Origin: Colletes latitarsis
Lineage: Eukaryota > Arthropoda > Insecta > Hymenoptera > Colletidae
Direction: 5' to 3'
Length of the DNA stretch: 64,000 nucleotides
Assembly: GCF_051014445.1 (NCBI RefSeq)
Contig: NW_027488370.1
Span: forward strand, 806,001 to 870,000
Positions 14,082 to 27,432 of the stretch are shown one piece after another. Each line of letters starts with the position of its first letter. The first letter of the stretch is position 1. The notes under the pieces were generated by a model that saw only the letters and a program-made list of their open reading frames with translations, made no database searches and was not told where the DNA came from. The translations under genes and the position numbers were made by a program.

Positions 14082-14113
14082 CCCTCCCACCTCTCCCCAA
14101 GGAGGTGGGAGGG
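14082..14113. other. Hairpin 4 of the retroposon
   Basis: CCCTCCCACCTC (14,082-14,093) and GAGGTGGGAGGG (14,102-14,113) form a perfect 12 bp stem with an 8-nt loop. It lies 26 bases before the poly-A run. It competes with the outer GGGGT-ACCCC pairing of hairpin 3 for bases 14,082-14,084. Confidence 0.85.
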
Positions 14114-14138
14114 AGTCTTTCGAAGATTTTCCCCACGA

Positions 14139-14139
<1 letters not shown>

Positions 14140-14169
<30 letters not shown>
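14140..14169 (+). other. Poly-A tail of the retroposon
   Basis: A run of 30 A residues lies between CCCCACGAC and the right target-site duplication. The long uninterrupted run suggests a young insertion, since old A-tails accumulate substitutions, or else a slipped homopolymer. Length may be affected by sequencing error. Confidence 0.92.
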
Positions 14170-14171
<2 letters not shown>

Positions 14172-14183
14172 TCCTGGCCTCTT
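14170..14183 (+). repeat. Right target-site duplication of the retroposon
   Basis: GATCCTGGCCTCTT directly follows the poly-A tail and matches 13,887-13,900 exactly. After it the satellite resumes with TCTGGTTTGGATCATCG, as in the empty-site paralogues. The last A of the tail could equally belong to the duplication, since the empty site reads AGATCC. Confidence 0.9.
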
Positions 14184-17100
14184 TCTGGTTTGGATCATCG
14201 TAGCAATGCGGTACCACACCGAAAAGTCAATTATACCTGGTTGCGATTAATATTTTAGGGGATAATGCCGGTTACGTCTCGGTTAGGTCTGGGATTTTCC
14301 CCCATCTGGCTCGTACTTTCGCATTTTTCGCATCCTTGTTGGCCCGATCCTGGGCTTTTTCTGCTTTGGATCACGTAGTAATGTGGTACAACACTGAAAC
14401 AGTCATTAAAAGCATGTTCCGATGCGTATTTTAGTGGATAACGCTGGTTTTGTCTGGGTTAGGTCTGCTATTTGCCCCCATCTGACTTGTACTTTCGCGT
14501 TTTTCGTACACTTGTTGGCCAGATCCTGGCCTTTTTCTGGTTTGGATCACGTAGTAAAGCGGTACCACACCGAAACAGTCAATTAAACCTCGTTGCGATT
14601 AATATTTTAGGGGATAACGCCGGTTACGTCTCGGTTAGGTCTGGGATTTTCCCTCATCTAGCTCGTACTTTCGCGTTTTTCGCATTCTTGTTGGCCCGAT
14701 CCTGGGATTTTTCTGGTTTGGATCACGTAGTAATGTGTTACCACACTGAAACAGTCATTAAAAGCATGTTCCGACTCGTATTTTAGAGAATAACGCTGGT
14801 TATGTCAGGGTTAGTTCTGGTATTTGCCCTCATCTGGCTCGAACTTTCGCCTGTTTCTCATACTTGTTGGCCAGATCCGGGCCTCTTTCTGGTTTGGATC
14901 ATCGTAGCAATGCGGCACCACACCGAAACAGTCAATTAAACCTGGTTGCGATTAATATTTTAGAGGACAACGCCGTTTATGTCTCGGGTAGGTCTGGGAT
15001 TTGCCCACATCTGGCTCGTACTTTCGCATTTTTCGCATTCTTGTTGGCCAGATCCTGGCCTCTTTCTGGTTTGGATTACGTAGTAATGCGGTACCACATC
15101 GAAAGAGTCAATTAAACCTGGTTGCGATTAATATTTTAGAGGATAACGCTGGTTGTGTCTCGGTTTGGTCTGGGATTTGCCCCCATCTGGCTCGAACTTT
15201 CGCATTTTTCTCATACTTGTTGGCCAGATCCTGGGCGTTTTCTGGTTTGGATCACGTAGTAATGCGGTACCACACCGAAACAGTCAATTAAACCTGGTTG
15301 CGATTAATATTTTAGAGGATAACGCTGGTTATGTCTGGGTTAGTTCTGGTATTTGCAATCATCTGGCTCATACTTTCGCGTTTTTCTCATAGGTATTGGC
15401 CAGATCCTGGCCTCTTTCTGGTTTGGATCATCGTAGCAATGCGGTACCACATCGAAAGAGTCAATTAAACCTGGTTGCGATTAATATTTTAGAGGATAAC
15501 GCTGGTTGTGTCTCGGTTTGGTCTGGGATTTGCCCCCATCTGGCTCGTACTTTCGCATTTTTCGCATTCTTGTTGGCCAGATCCTGGGGTTTTTCTGATA
15601 TGGATTCCGTAGTAATGTGGTACCACGCTGAAACAGTCAATAAAAGCATGTTCCGATTCGTATTTTAGAGAATAACGCTGGTTATGTCAGGGTTAGTTCT
15701 GGTATTTGCCCTCATCTGGCTCGAACTTTCGCATTTTTCTCATACTTGTTGGCCAGATCCGGGCCTCTTTCTGGTTTGGATCATCGTAGCAATGCGGCAC
15801 CACACCGAAACAGTCAATTAAACCTGGTTGCGATTAATATTTTACAGGATAACGCAGGTTATGTCTCGGTTTGGTCTGGGATTTGCACTCATCTGGCTCG
15901 TACTTTCGCATTTTTCGCATACCTGTTGGCCACATCCTGGGTTTTCTCTGGTTTGGATCCCGTAGTAATGTGGTTCCACAACGAAACAGTCAATTAAACC
16001 TGGTTGCGATTAATATTTTAGAGGACAACGCCGTTTATGTCTCGGGTAGGTCTGGGATTTGCCCACATCTGGCTCGTACTTTCGCATTTTTCGCATTCTT
16101 GTTGGCCAGATCCTGGCCTCTTTCTGGTTTGGATTACGTAGTAATGCGGTACCACATCGAAAGAGTCAATTAAACCTGGTTGCGATTAATATTTTAGAGG
16201 ATAACGCTGGTTGTGTCTCGGTTTGGTCTGGGATTTGCCCCCATCTGGCTCGTACTTTCGCATTTTTCGCATTCTTGTTGGCCAGATCCTGGGGTTTTTC
16301 TGATATGGATTCCGTAGTAATGTGGTACCACACTGAAACAGTCAATAAAACTGGTTCCGATTAGTATTTTAGAGGATAACGCTGGTTATGTCTGTGTTAG
16401 TTCTGGTATTTGCATTCATCTGGCTCATATTTTCGCGTTTTTCGCACACTTCTTGGCCAGACCCTGGCCCTTCTCTGGTTTGGATCACGTTGTAATGTGG
16501 TACCACACTGGAACAGTCAATAGAAGCTGGTTCCGATAAGTATTTTAGAGGATAACGCTGGATATGTCTGGGTTAGTTCTGGTATTTGCAATCATCTGGC
16601 TCATACTTTCGCGTTTTTCTCATAGTTATTGGCCAGATCCTGGGTTTTTTCTGGTTTGGATCCCGTAGTAATGTGGTACCACACTGAAACAGTCAATTAA
16701 ACCTGGTTGCGATTAATATTTTAGAGGACAACGCCGTTTATGTCTCGGGTAGGTCTGGGATTTGCCCACATCTGGCTCGTACTTTCGCATTTTTCGCATT
16801 CTTGTTGGCCAGATCCTGGCCTCTTTCTGGTTTGGATTACGTAGTAATGCGGTACCACATCGAAAGAGTCAATTAAACCTGGTTGCGATTAATATTTTAG
16901 AGGATAACGCTGGTTGTGTCTCGGTTTGGTCTGGGATTTGCCCCCATCTGGCTCGTACTTTCGCATTTTTCGCATTCTTGTTGGCCAGATCCTGGGGTTT
17001 TTCTGATATGGATTCCGTAGTAATGTGGTACCACACTGAAACAGTCAATAAAAGCTGGTTCCGATTAGTATTTTAGAGGATAACGCTGGTTATGTCTGTG

Positions 17101-18454
17101 TTAGTTCTGGTATTTGCATTCATCTGGCTCATAGTTTCGCGTGTTTCGCACACTTCTTGGCCAGACCCTGGCCCTTCTCTGGTTTGGATCACGTTGTAAT
17201 GTGGTACCACACTGGAACAGTCAATAGAAGCTGGTTCCGATAAGTATTTTAGAGGATAACGCTGGATATGTCTGGGTTAGTTCTGGTATTTGCAATCATC
17301 TGGCTCATACTTTCGCGTTTTTCTCATAGTTATTGGCCAGATCCTGGGTTTTTTCTGGTTTGGATCCCGTAGTAATGTGGTTCCACACCGAAACAGTCAA
17401 TTGAACCTGGTTGCGATTAATATTTTAGAGGATAACGCCGGTTATGTCTGGGTTAGGTCTGGTATTTGCCCTCATCTGGCTCGAACTTTCGCATTTTTCG
17501 CATACTTGTTGGCCAGATCCTGGCCTTCTTCTGGCTTGGATCACGTAGTAATGCGGTACCACACCGAAACAGTCAATTAAACCTGGTTGCGATTAATATT
17601 TTAGAGGATAATTGAGGTTATGTCTCGGTTTGGTCTGGGATTTGCCCTCATCTGTCTCGTACTTTCGCATTTTGCGCATACTTGTTGGCCAGATCCTGGC
17701 CTTTTTCTTGTTCGGATCACGTAGTAATACAGTACCACACCGAAACAATCAATTAAACCTGGTTGCGATTAATATGTTAGAGGATAACGCTGGTTATGGC
17801 TGGGTTAGTTCTGGTATTTGCAATCATCTGGCTCATACTTTCGCATTTTTCGCATACTTGTCGGCCAGATCCTGGCCTCTTTCTGGTTTGGATCATCGTA
17901 GCAATGCGGTACCACACCGAAAAGTCAATTATACCTGGTTGCGATTAATATTTTAGGGGATAATGCCGGTTACGTCTCGGTTAGGTCTGGGATTTTCCCA
18001 CATCTGGCTCGTACTTTCGCATTTTTCGCATCCTTGTTGGCCCGATCCTGGGCTTTTTCTGTTTTGGATCACGTAGTAATGTGGTACAACACTGAAACAG
18101 TCATTAAAAGCATGTTCCGATTCGTATTTTAGAGAATAACGCTGGTTATGTCAGGGTTAGTTCTGGTATTTGCCCTCATCTGGCTCATACTTTCGCATTT
18201 TTCTCATACTTGTTGGCAAGATCCTGGCCTTTTTCTGGTTTGGATCACGTAGTAATGCGGTACCACACCGAAACAGTCAATTAAACCTGGTTGCGATTAA
18301 TATTTTAGCGGATAATGCCGGTTATGTCTCGGTTAGGTCTGGTATTTGCCCTCATCTGGCTCGAACTTTCGCATTTTTCTCATATTTGTTGGCCAGATCC
18401 GGGCCTCTTTCTGGTTTGGATCATCGTAGCAATGCGGTACCACACCGAAACAGT

Positions 18455-18584
18455 CAATTATACCTGGTTGCGATTAATATTTTAGGGGATAACGCCGATT
18501 CGCATTTTTCGCATACTTGTTGGCCATATCCTGGGTTCTTTTCTGGTTTGGATCCCGTAGTAATGTGGTACCACACTGAAACAG
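18455..18584 (+). repeat. Truncated 130 bp monomer (46 bp deletion)
   Basis: At the junction 18,500/18,501 the text runs GCCGATT directly into CGCATTTTTCGC. Compared with a full monomer such as 20,161-20,225, 46 bp are missing, from GTCTGG through GAACTT. Two T residues are shared at the breakpoint. The same junction occurs at 19,688, 26,160, 27,348, 29,946 and 31,134. Monomer limits are given approximately. Confidence 0.85.
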
Positions 18585-19642
18585 TCAATTAAACCTGGTT
18601 GCGATTAATATTTTAGAGGACAACGCCGTTTATGTCTGTTTTAGGTCTGGTGTTTGCCCTCATCTGGCTCGTACTTTCGCATGTTTCGCATACTTTTTGG
18701 CCAGATCCTGGCCTTTTTCTGGTTTGGATCACGTAATAATGTGGTACCACACTGAAACAGTCATTAAAAGCATGTTCTGATTCGTATTTTAGAGGATAAC
18801 GTTGGTTATGTCAGGCATAGTTATGGTGTTTGCAATCATCTGGCTCATACTTTCGCATTTTTCGCATACTTGTTGGCCAGATCCTGGCCTTTTTCTGGTT
18901 TGGATCACGTAGTAATGCGGTACCACACCGAAACAGTCAATTAAACCTGGTTGCGATTAATATTTTAGAGGATAACGCTGGTTATGTCTGGGTTAGTTCT
19001 GGTATTTGCAATCATCTGGCTCATACTTTCGCATTTTTCGCATACTTGTTGGCCAGATCCTGGGTTCTTTCTGGTTTGGATCCCGTACTAATGTGGTTCC
19101 ACACCGAAACAGTCAATTAAACCAGGTTGCGATTAATATTTTAGAGGATAACGCTGGTTTTGTCTGGGTTAGGTCTGGTATTTGCCCCCATCTGACTTGT
19201 ACTTTCGCATTTTTGTCATACTTGTTGGCAAGATCCTGGCCTTTTTCTGGTTTGGATCACGTAGTAAAGCGGTACCACACCGAAACAGTCAATTAAACCT
19301 CGTTGCGATTAATATTTTAGGGGATAACGCCGGTTACGTCTCGGTTTGGTCTGGGATTTGCCCTCATCTGGCTCATACTTTCGCATTTTTCTCATACTTG
19401 TTGGCAAGATCCTGGCCTTTTTCTGGTTTGGATCACGTAGTAATGCGGTACCACACCGAAACAGTCAATTAAACCTGGTTGCGATTAATATTTTAGCGGA
19501 TAATGCCGGTTATGTCTCGGTTAGGTCTGGTATTTGCCCTCATCTGGCTCGAACTTTCGCATTTTTCTCATATTTGTTGGCCAGATCCGGGCCTCTTTCT
19601 GGTTTGGATCATCGTAGCAATGCGGTACCACACCGAAACAGT

Positions 19643-19772
19643 CAATTATACCTGGTTGCGATTAATATTTTAGGGGATAACGCCGATTCGCATTTTTCGC
19701 ATACTTGTTGGCCATATCCTGGGTTCTTTTCTGGTTTGGATCCCGTAGTAATGTGGTACCACACTGAAACAG
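19643..19772 (+). repeat. Truncated 130 bp monomer, second site
   Basis: This carries the same GCCGATT-CGCATTTTT junction as at 18,500, here at 19,688/19,689. It lies 1,188 bp after the first one. That both have the identical breakpoint means one arose by copying the other within the higher-order unit, not by an independent deletion. Confidence 0.83.
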
Positions 19773-22700
19773 TCAATTAAACCTGGTTGCGATTAATATT
19801 TTAGGGGATAACGCCGGTTACGTCTCGGTTAGGTCTGGGATTTTCCCTCATCTAGCTCGTACTTTCGCGTTTTTCGCATTCTTGTTGGCCCGATCCTGGG
19901 ATTTTTCTGGTTTGGATCACGTAGTAATGTGTTACCACACTGAAACAGTCATTAAAAGCATGTTCCGATTCGTATTTTAGAGAATAACGCTGGTTATGTC
20001 AGGGTTAGTTCTGGTATTTGCCCTCATCTGGCTCGAACTTTCGCATTTTTCTCATACTTGTTGGCCAGATCCGAGCCTCTTTCTGGTTTGGATCATCGTA
20101 GCAATGCGGTACCACACCGAAACAGTCAATTATACCTGGTTGCGATTAATATTTTAGGGGATAACGCCGATTTTGTCTGGGTTAGGTCTGGTATTTGCCG
20201 TCATCTGGCTCGAACTTGCGCATTTTTCTCATACTTGTTGGCCAGATCCTGGCCTTTTTCTGGTTTGGATCACGTAGCAATGCGGTACCACACCGTAACA
20301 GTCAATTAAACCTGGTTGCGATTAATATTTTACAGGATAACGCAGGTTATGTCTCGGTTTGGTCTGGGATTTGCCCTCATCTGGCTCGTACTTTCGCATT
20401 TTTCGCATACCTGTTGGCCAGATCCTGGGTTTTCTCTGGTTTGGATCCCGTAGTAATGTGGTTCCACAACGAAACAGTCAATTAGACCTGGTTGAGATTA
20501 ATATTTTAGCGGATAACGCCGGTTATGTCTGGGTTAGGTCTGGTATTTGCCCTCATCTGGCTCATACCTTCGCAATTTTCGCATACATGTTGGCCATATC
20601 CTGGGTTCTTTTCTGGTTTGGATCCCGTAGTAATGTGGTACCACACTGAAACAGTCAATTAAACCTGGTTGCGATTAATATTTTAGAGGACAACGCCGTT
20701 TATGTCTCGGGTAGGTCTGGGATTTGCCCACATCTGGCTCATACTTTCGCATTTTTCTCATACTTGTTGGCAAGATCCTGGCCTTTTTCTGGTTTGGATC
20801 ACGTAGTAATGCGGTACCACACCGAAACAGTCAATTAAACCTGGTTGCGATTAATATTTTAGCGGATAATGCCGGTTATGTCTCGGTTAGGTCTGGGATT
20901 TGCCCTCATCTGGCTCATACTTTCGCATTTTTCTCATACTTGTTGGCAAGATCCTGGCCTTTTTCTGGTTTGGATCACGTAGCAATGCGGTACGACACCG
21001 AAACAGTCAATTAAACCTGGTTGCGATTAATATTTTAGAGGATAATTGAGGTTATGTCTCGGGTAGGTCTGGGATTTGCCCACATCTGGCTCGTACTTTC
21101 GCATTTTTCGCATTCTTGTTGGCCAGATCCTGGCCTCTTTCTGGTTTGGATTACGTAGTAATGCGGTACCACATCGAAAGAGTCAATTAAACCTGGTTGC
21201 GATTAATATTTTAGAGGATAACGCTGGTTGTGTCTCGGTTTGGTCTGGGATTTGCCCCCATCTGGCTCGTACTTTCGCATTTTTCGCATTCTTGTTGGCC
21301 AGATCCTGGGGTTTTTCTGATATGGATTCCGTAGTAATGTGGTACCACACTGAAACAGTCAATAAAAGCTGGTTCCGATTAGTATTTTAGAGGATAACGC
21401 TGGTTATGTCTGTGTTAGTTCTGGTATTTGCATTCATCTGGCTCATAGTTTCGCGTTTTTCGCACACTTCTTGGCCAGACCCTGGCCCTTCTCTGGTTTG
21501 GATCACGTTGTAATGTGGTACCACACTGGAACAGTCAATAGAAGCTGGTTCCGATAAGTATTTTAGAGGATAACGCTGGATATGTCTGGGTTAGTTCTGG
21601 TATTTGCAATCATCTGGCTCATACTTTCGCGTTTTTCTCATAGTTATTGGCCAGATCCTGGGTTTTTTCTGGTTTGGATCCCGTAGTAATGTGGTTCCAC
21701 ACCGAAACAGTCAATTGAACCTGGTTGCGATTAATATTTTAGAGGATAACGCCGGTTATGTCTCGGTTAGGTCTGGTATTTGCCCTCATCTGGCTCGGAC
21801 TTTCGCATTTTTCGCATACTTGTTGGCCAGATCCTGGCCTTCTTCTGGCTTGGACCACGTAGTAAAGTGGTACCAGCCTGAAACAGTCAATTAAACCTGG
21901 TTGCGAATAATATTTTAGAGGACAACGCTGGTTATGTCTGGGATAGTTCTGGTATTTGCAATCATCTGGCTCATACTTTCGCGTTTTTCTCATAGTCGTT
22001 GACCAGATCTTGGGTTTTTTGTGGATTGGATCCCGTCGTATTGTGGTTCCACACCGAAACAGTCAATTGAACCTGGTTGCGATTAATATTTTAGAGAATA
22101 ACGCCGGTTATGTCTGGGTTAGGTCTGGTGTTTGCCCTCATCTGGCTCGTACTTTCGCATGTTTCGCATACTTGTTGGCCAGATCCTGGCCTTCTTCTGG
22201 CTTGGATCACGTAGTAATGTGGTACCACACTGAAACAGTCATTAAAAGCATGTTCTGATTCGTATTTTAGAGGATAACGGCGGTTATGTCTCGGTTATGT
22301 CTGGGATTTGCCCTCATCTGGCTCGAACTTTCGCATTTTTCGCATACTTGTTAGCCAGATCCTGGCCTCTTTCTGGTTTGGATCATCGTAGCAATGCGGT
22401 ACCACACCGAAACAGTCAATTATACCTGGTTGCGATTAATATTTTAGGGGATAACGCCGATTTTGTCTGGGTTAGGTCTGGTATTTGCCCTCATCTGGCT
22501 CGAACTTTCGCATTTTTCTCATACTTGTTGACCAGATCCTGGCCTTTTTCTGGTTTGGATCACGCAGTAATGCGGTACCACACCGAAACAGTCAATTAAA
22601 CCTGGTTGCGATTAATATTTTAGAGGACAACGCCGTTTATGTCTCGGGTAGGTCTGGGATTTGCCCACATCTGGCTCGTACTTTCGCATTTTTCGCATTC

Positions 22701-25700
22701 TTGTTGGCCAGATCCTGGGGTTTTTCTGATATGGATTCCGTAGTAATGTGGTACCACACTGAAACAGTCAATAAAAGCATGTTCCGATTCGTATTTTAGA
22801 GAATAACGCTGGTTATGTCAGGGTTAGTTCTGGTATTTGCCCTCATCTGGCTCGAACTTTCGCATTTTTCTCATACTTGTTGGCCAGATCCTGGGCGTTT
22901 TCTGGTTTGGATCACGTAGTAATGCGGTACCACACCGAAACAGTCAATTAAACCTGGTTGCGATTAATATTTTAGAGGATAACGCTGGTTATGTCTGGGT
23001 TAGTTCTGGTATTTGCAATCATCTGGCTCATACTTTCGCGTTTTTCTCATAGGTATTGGCCAGATCCTGGCCTCTTTCTGGTTTGGATCATCGTAGCAAT
23101 GCGGTACCACATCGAAAGAGTCAATTAAACCTGGTTGCGATTAATATTTTAGAGGATAACGCTGGTTGTGTCTCGGTTTGGTCTGGGATTTGCCCCCATC
23201 TGGCTCGTACTTTCGCATTTTTCGCATTCTTGTTGGCCAGATCCTGGGGTTTTTCTGATATGGATTCCGTAGTAATGTGGTACCACACTGAAACAGTCAA
23301 TAAAAGCATGTTCCGATTCGTATTTTAGAGAATAACGCTGGTTATGTCAGGGTTAGTTCTGGTATTTGCCCTCATCTGGCTCGAACTTTCGCATTTTTCT
23401 CATACTTGTTGGCCAGATCCGGGCCTCTTTCTGGTTTGGATCATCGTAGCAATGCGGCACCACACCGAAACAGTCAATTAAACCTGGTTGCGATTAATAT
23501 TTTACAGGATAACGCAGGTTATGTCTCGGTTTGGTCTGGGATTTGCACTCATCTGGCTCGTACTTTCGCATTTTTCGCATACCTGTTGGCCACATCCTGG
23601 GTTTTCTCTGGTTTGGATCCCGTAGTAATGTGGTTCCACAACGAAACAGTCAATTAAACCTGGTTGCGATTAATATTTTAGAGGACAACGCCGTTTATGT
23701 CTCGGGTAGGTCTGGGATTTGCCCACATCTGGCTCGTACTTTCGCATTTTTCGCATTCTTGTTGGCCAGATCCTGGCCTCTTTCTGGTTTGGATTACGTA
23801 GTAATGCGGTACCACATCGAAAGAGTCAATTAAACCTGGTTGCGATTAATATTTTAGAGGATAACGCTGGTTGTGTCTCGGTTTGGTCTGGGATTTGCCC
23901 CCATCTGGCTCGTACTTTCGCATTTTTCGCATTCTTGTTGGCCAGATCCTGGGGTTTTTCTGATATGGATTCCGTAGTAATGTGGTACCACACTGAAACA
24001 GTCAATAAAACTGGTTCCGATTAGTATTTTAGAGGATAACGCTGGTTATGTCTGTGTTAGTTCTGGTATTTGCATTCATCTGGCTCATATTTTCGCGTTT
24101 TTCGCACACTTCTTGGCCAGACCCTGGCCCTTCTCTGGTTTGGATCACGTTGTAATGTGGTACCACACTGGAACAGTCAATAGAAGCTGGTTCCGATAAG
24201 TATTTTAGAGGATAACGCTGGATATGTCTGGGTTAGTTCTGGTATTTGCAATCATCTGGCTCATACTTTCGCGTTTTTCTCATAGTTATTGGCCAGATCC
24301 TGGGTTTTTTCTGGTTTGGATCCCGTAGTAATGTGGTACCACACTGAAACAGTCAATTAAACCTGGTTGCGATTAATATTTTAGAGGACAACGCCGTTTA
24401 TGTCTCGGGTAGGTCTGGGATTTGCCCACATCTGGCTCGTACTTTCGCATTTTTCGCATTCTTGTTGGCCAGATCCTGGCCTCTTTCTGGTTTGGATTAC
24501 GTAGTAATGCGGTACCACATCGAAAGAGTCAATTAAACCTGGTTGCGATTAATATTTTAGAGGATAACGCTGGTTGTGTCTCGGTTTGGTCTGGGATTTG
24601 CCCCCATCTGGCTCGTACTTTCGCATTTTTCGCATTCTTGTTGGCCAGATCCTGGGGTTTTTCTGATATGGATTCCGTAGTAATGTGGTACCACACTGAA
24701 ACAGTCAATAAAAGCTGGTTCCGATTAGTATTTTAGAGGATAACGCTGGTTATGTCTGTGTTAGTTCTGGTATTTGCATTCATCTGGCTCATAGTTTCGC
24801 GTGTTTCGCACACTTCTTGGCCAGACCCTGGCCCTTCTCTGGTTTGGATCACGTTGTAATGTGGTACCACACTGGAACAGTCAATAGAAGCTGGTTCCGA
24901 TAAGTATTTTAGAGGATAACGCTGGATATGTCTGGGTTAGTTCTGGTATTTGCAATCATCTGGCTCATACTTTCGCGTTTTTCTCATAGTTATTGGCCAG
25001 ATCCTGGGTTTTTTCTGGTTTGGATCCCGTAGTAATGTGGTTCCACACCGAAACAGTCAATTGAACCTGGTTGCGATTAATATTTTAGAGGATAACGCCG
25101 GTTATGTCTGGGTTAGGTCTGGTATTTGCCCTCATCTGGCTCGAACTTTCGCATTTTTCGCATACTTGTTGGCCAGATCCTGGCCTTCTTCTGGCTTGGA
25201 TCACGTAGTAATGCGGTACCACACCGAAACAGTCAATTAAACCTGGTTGCGATTAATATTTTAGAGGATAATTGAGGTTATGTCTCGGTTTGGTCTGGGA
25301 TTTGCCCTCATCTGTCTCGTACTTTCGCATTTTGCGCATACTTGTTGGCCAGATCCTGGCCTTTTTCTTGTTCGGATCACGTAGTAATACAGTACCACAC
25401 CGAAACAATCAATTAAACCTGGTTGCGATTAATATGTTAGAGGATAACGCTGGTTATGGCTGGGTTAGTTCTGGTATTTGCAATCATCTGGCTCATACTT
25501 TCGCATTTTTCGCATACTTGTCGGCCAGATCCTGGCCTCTTTCTGGTTTGGATCATCGTAGCAATGCGGTACCACACCGAAAAGTCAATTATACCTGGTT
25601 GCGATTAATATTTTAGGGGATAATGCCGGTTACGTCTCGGTTAGGTCTGGGATTTTCCCACATCTGGCTCGTACTTTCGCATTTTTCGCATCCTTGTTGG

Positions 25701-26114
25701 CCCGATCCTGGGCTTTTTCTGTTTTGGATCACGTAGTAATGTGGTACAACACTGAAACAGTCATTAAAAGCATGTTCCGATTCGTATTTTAGAGAATAAC
25801 GCTGGTTATGTCAGGGTTAGTTCTGGTATTTGCCCTCATCTGGCTCATACTTTCGCATTTTTCTCATACTTGTTGGCAAGATCCTGGCCTTTTTCTGGTT
25901 TGGATCACGTAGTAATGCGGTACCACACCGAAACAGTCAATTAAACCTGGTTGCGATTAATATTTTAGCGGATAATGCCGGTTATGTCTCGGTTAGGTCT
26001 GGTATTTGCCCTCATCTGGCTCGAACTTTCGCATTTTTCTCATATTTGTTGGCCAGATCCGGGCCTCTTTCTGGTTTGGATCATCGTAGCAATGCGGTAC
26101 CACACCGAAACAGT

Positions 26115-26244
26115 CAATTATACCTGGTTGCGATTAATATTTTAGGGGATAACGCCGATTCGCATTTTTCGCATACTTGTTGGCCATATCCTGGGTTCTT
26201 TTCTGGTTTGGATCCCGTAGTAATGTGGTACCACACTGAAACAG
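26115..26244 (+). repeat. Truncated 130 bp monomer, third site
   Basis: Junction at 26,160/26,161, exactly 7,660 bp after the one at 18,500. It is the equivalent copy in the second large block. Confidence 0.83.
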
Positions 26245-27302
26245 TCAATTAAACCTGGTTGCGATTAATATTTTAGAGGACAACGCCGTTTATGTCTGTT
26301 TTAGGTCTGGTGTTTGCCCTCATCTGGCTCGTACTTTCGCATGTTTCGCATACTTTTTGGCCAGATCCTGGCCTTTTTCTGGTTTGGATCACGTAATAAT
26401 GTGGTACCACACTGAAACAGTCATTAAAAGCATGTTCTGATTCGTATTTTAGAGGATAACGTTGGTTATGTCAGGCATAGTTATGGTGTTTGCAATCATC
26501 TGGCTCATACTTTCGCATTTTTCGCATACTTGTTGGCCAGATCCTGGCCTTTTTCTGGTTTGGATCACGTAGTAATGCGGTACCACACCGAAACAGTCAA
26601 TTAAACCTGGTTGCGATTAATATTTTAGAGGATAACGCTGGTTATGTCTGGGTTAGTTCTGGTATTTGCAATCATCTGGCTCATACTTTCGCATTTTTCG
26701 CATACTTGTTGGCCAGATCCTGGGTTCTTTCTGGTTTGGATCCCGTACTAATGTGGTTCCACACCGAAACAGTCAATTAAACCAGGTTGCGATTAATATT
26801 TTAGAGGATAACGCTGGTTTTGTCTGGGTTAGGTCTGGTATTTGCCCCCATCTGACTTGTACTTTCGCATTTTTGTCATACTTGTTGGCAAGATCCTGGC
26901 CTTTTTCTGGTTTGGATCACGTAGTAAAGCGGTACCACACCGAAACAGTCAATTAAACCTCGTTGCGATTAATATTTTAGGGGATAACGCCGGTTACGTC
27001 TCGGTTAGGTCTGGGATTTGCCCTCGTCTGGCTCATACTTTCGCATTTTTCTCATACTTGTTGGCAAGATCCTGGCCTTTTTCTGGTTTGGATCACGTAG
27101 TAATGCGGTACCACACCGAAACAGTCAATTAAACCTGGTTGCGATTAATATTTTAGCGGATAATGCCGGTTATGTCTCGGTTAGGTCTGGTATTTGCCCT
27201 CATCTGGCTCGAACTTTCGCATTTTTCTCATATTTGTTGGCCAGATCCGGGCCTCTTTCTGGTTTGGATCATCGTAGCAATGCGGTACCACACCGAAACA
27301 GT

Positions 27303-27432
27303 CAATTATACCTGGTTGCGATTAATATTTTAGGGGATAACGCCGATTCGCATTTTTCGCATACTTGTTGGCCATATCCTGGGTTCTTTTCTGGTTTGGA
27401 TCCCGTAGTAATGTGGTACCACACTGAAACAG
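27303..27432 (+). repeat. Truncated 130 bp monomer, fourth site
   Basis: Junction at 27,348/27,349, exactly 7,660 bp after the one at 19,688. Confidence 0.83.

Larger units (their letters stand above)
13901..14169 (+). mobile_element. SINE-like or 5'-truncated non-LTR retroposon insertion with poly-A tail
   Basis: This 269 bp segment is the only non-satellite DNA in the window. It is GC-rich, unlike its surroundings, and ends in about 30 A residues (14,140-14,169). It is bracketed by the 14 bp direct repeat GATCCTGGCCTCTT, and paralogous segments at about 17,880, 25,540 and 29,320 show the uninterrupted site. Poly-A plus a target-site duplication is the hallmark of target-primed reverse transcription. 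The body folds into four strong hairpins (13,903-13,923; 13,952-13,997; 14,031-14,077; 14,082-14,113). There is no reverse transcriptase reading frame, and I see no convincing tRNA-type A and B boxes. It could be a SINE or the 3' end of a LINE; the GTGGG...CCCAC stem near the 3' end faintly recalls R1-like insect elements, a weak impression only. Confidence 0.88.
15185..22844 (+). repeat. 7,660 bp higher-order block, copy A (about 44 monomers)
   Basis: From about 15,185 the sequence matches that starting at about 22,845 with a constant shift of 7,660 bp. Matching landmarks include 15,396 with 23,056, 15,746 with 23,406, 16,762 with 24,422, 17,612 with 25,272, 18,830 with 26,490 and 20,359 with 28,019. 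The two 130 bp truncated monomers occur at equivalent sites. Only scattered differences were noticed, for example CACGCTG against CACACTG near 15,626 and 23,286. The 7,660 match ends near 20,742, after which the shift becomes 7,308. Confidence 0.85.

Noticed and set aside
13901..14169. tRNA-derived SINE with A and B boxes, or a 5S/7SL relative
   Set aside because: I could not find a convincing GGTTCGAATCC-type B box or a cloverleaf; the element class is left open.
13815..14258. Fusion-like frame with a run of lysines
   Set aside because: The lysines are the poly-A tail of the retroposon read as codons; the frame simply runs from satellite through the insertion and back.
18455..18584. Independent deletions creating several short monomers
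   Set aside because: All six share the same breakpoint and lie at block-equivalent offsets, so one event followed by amplification explains them.
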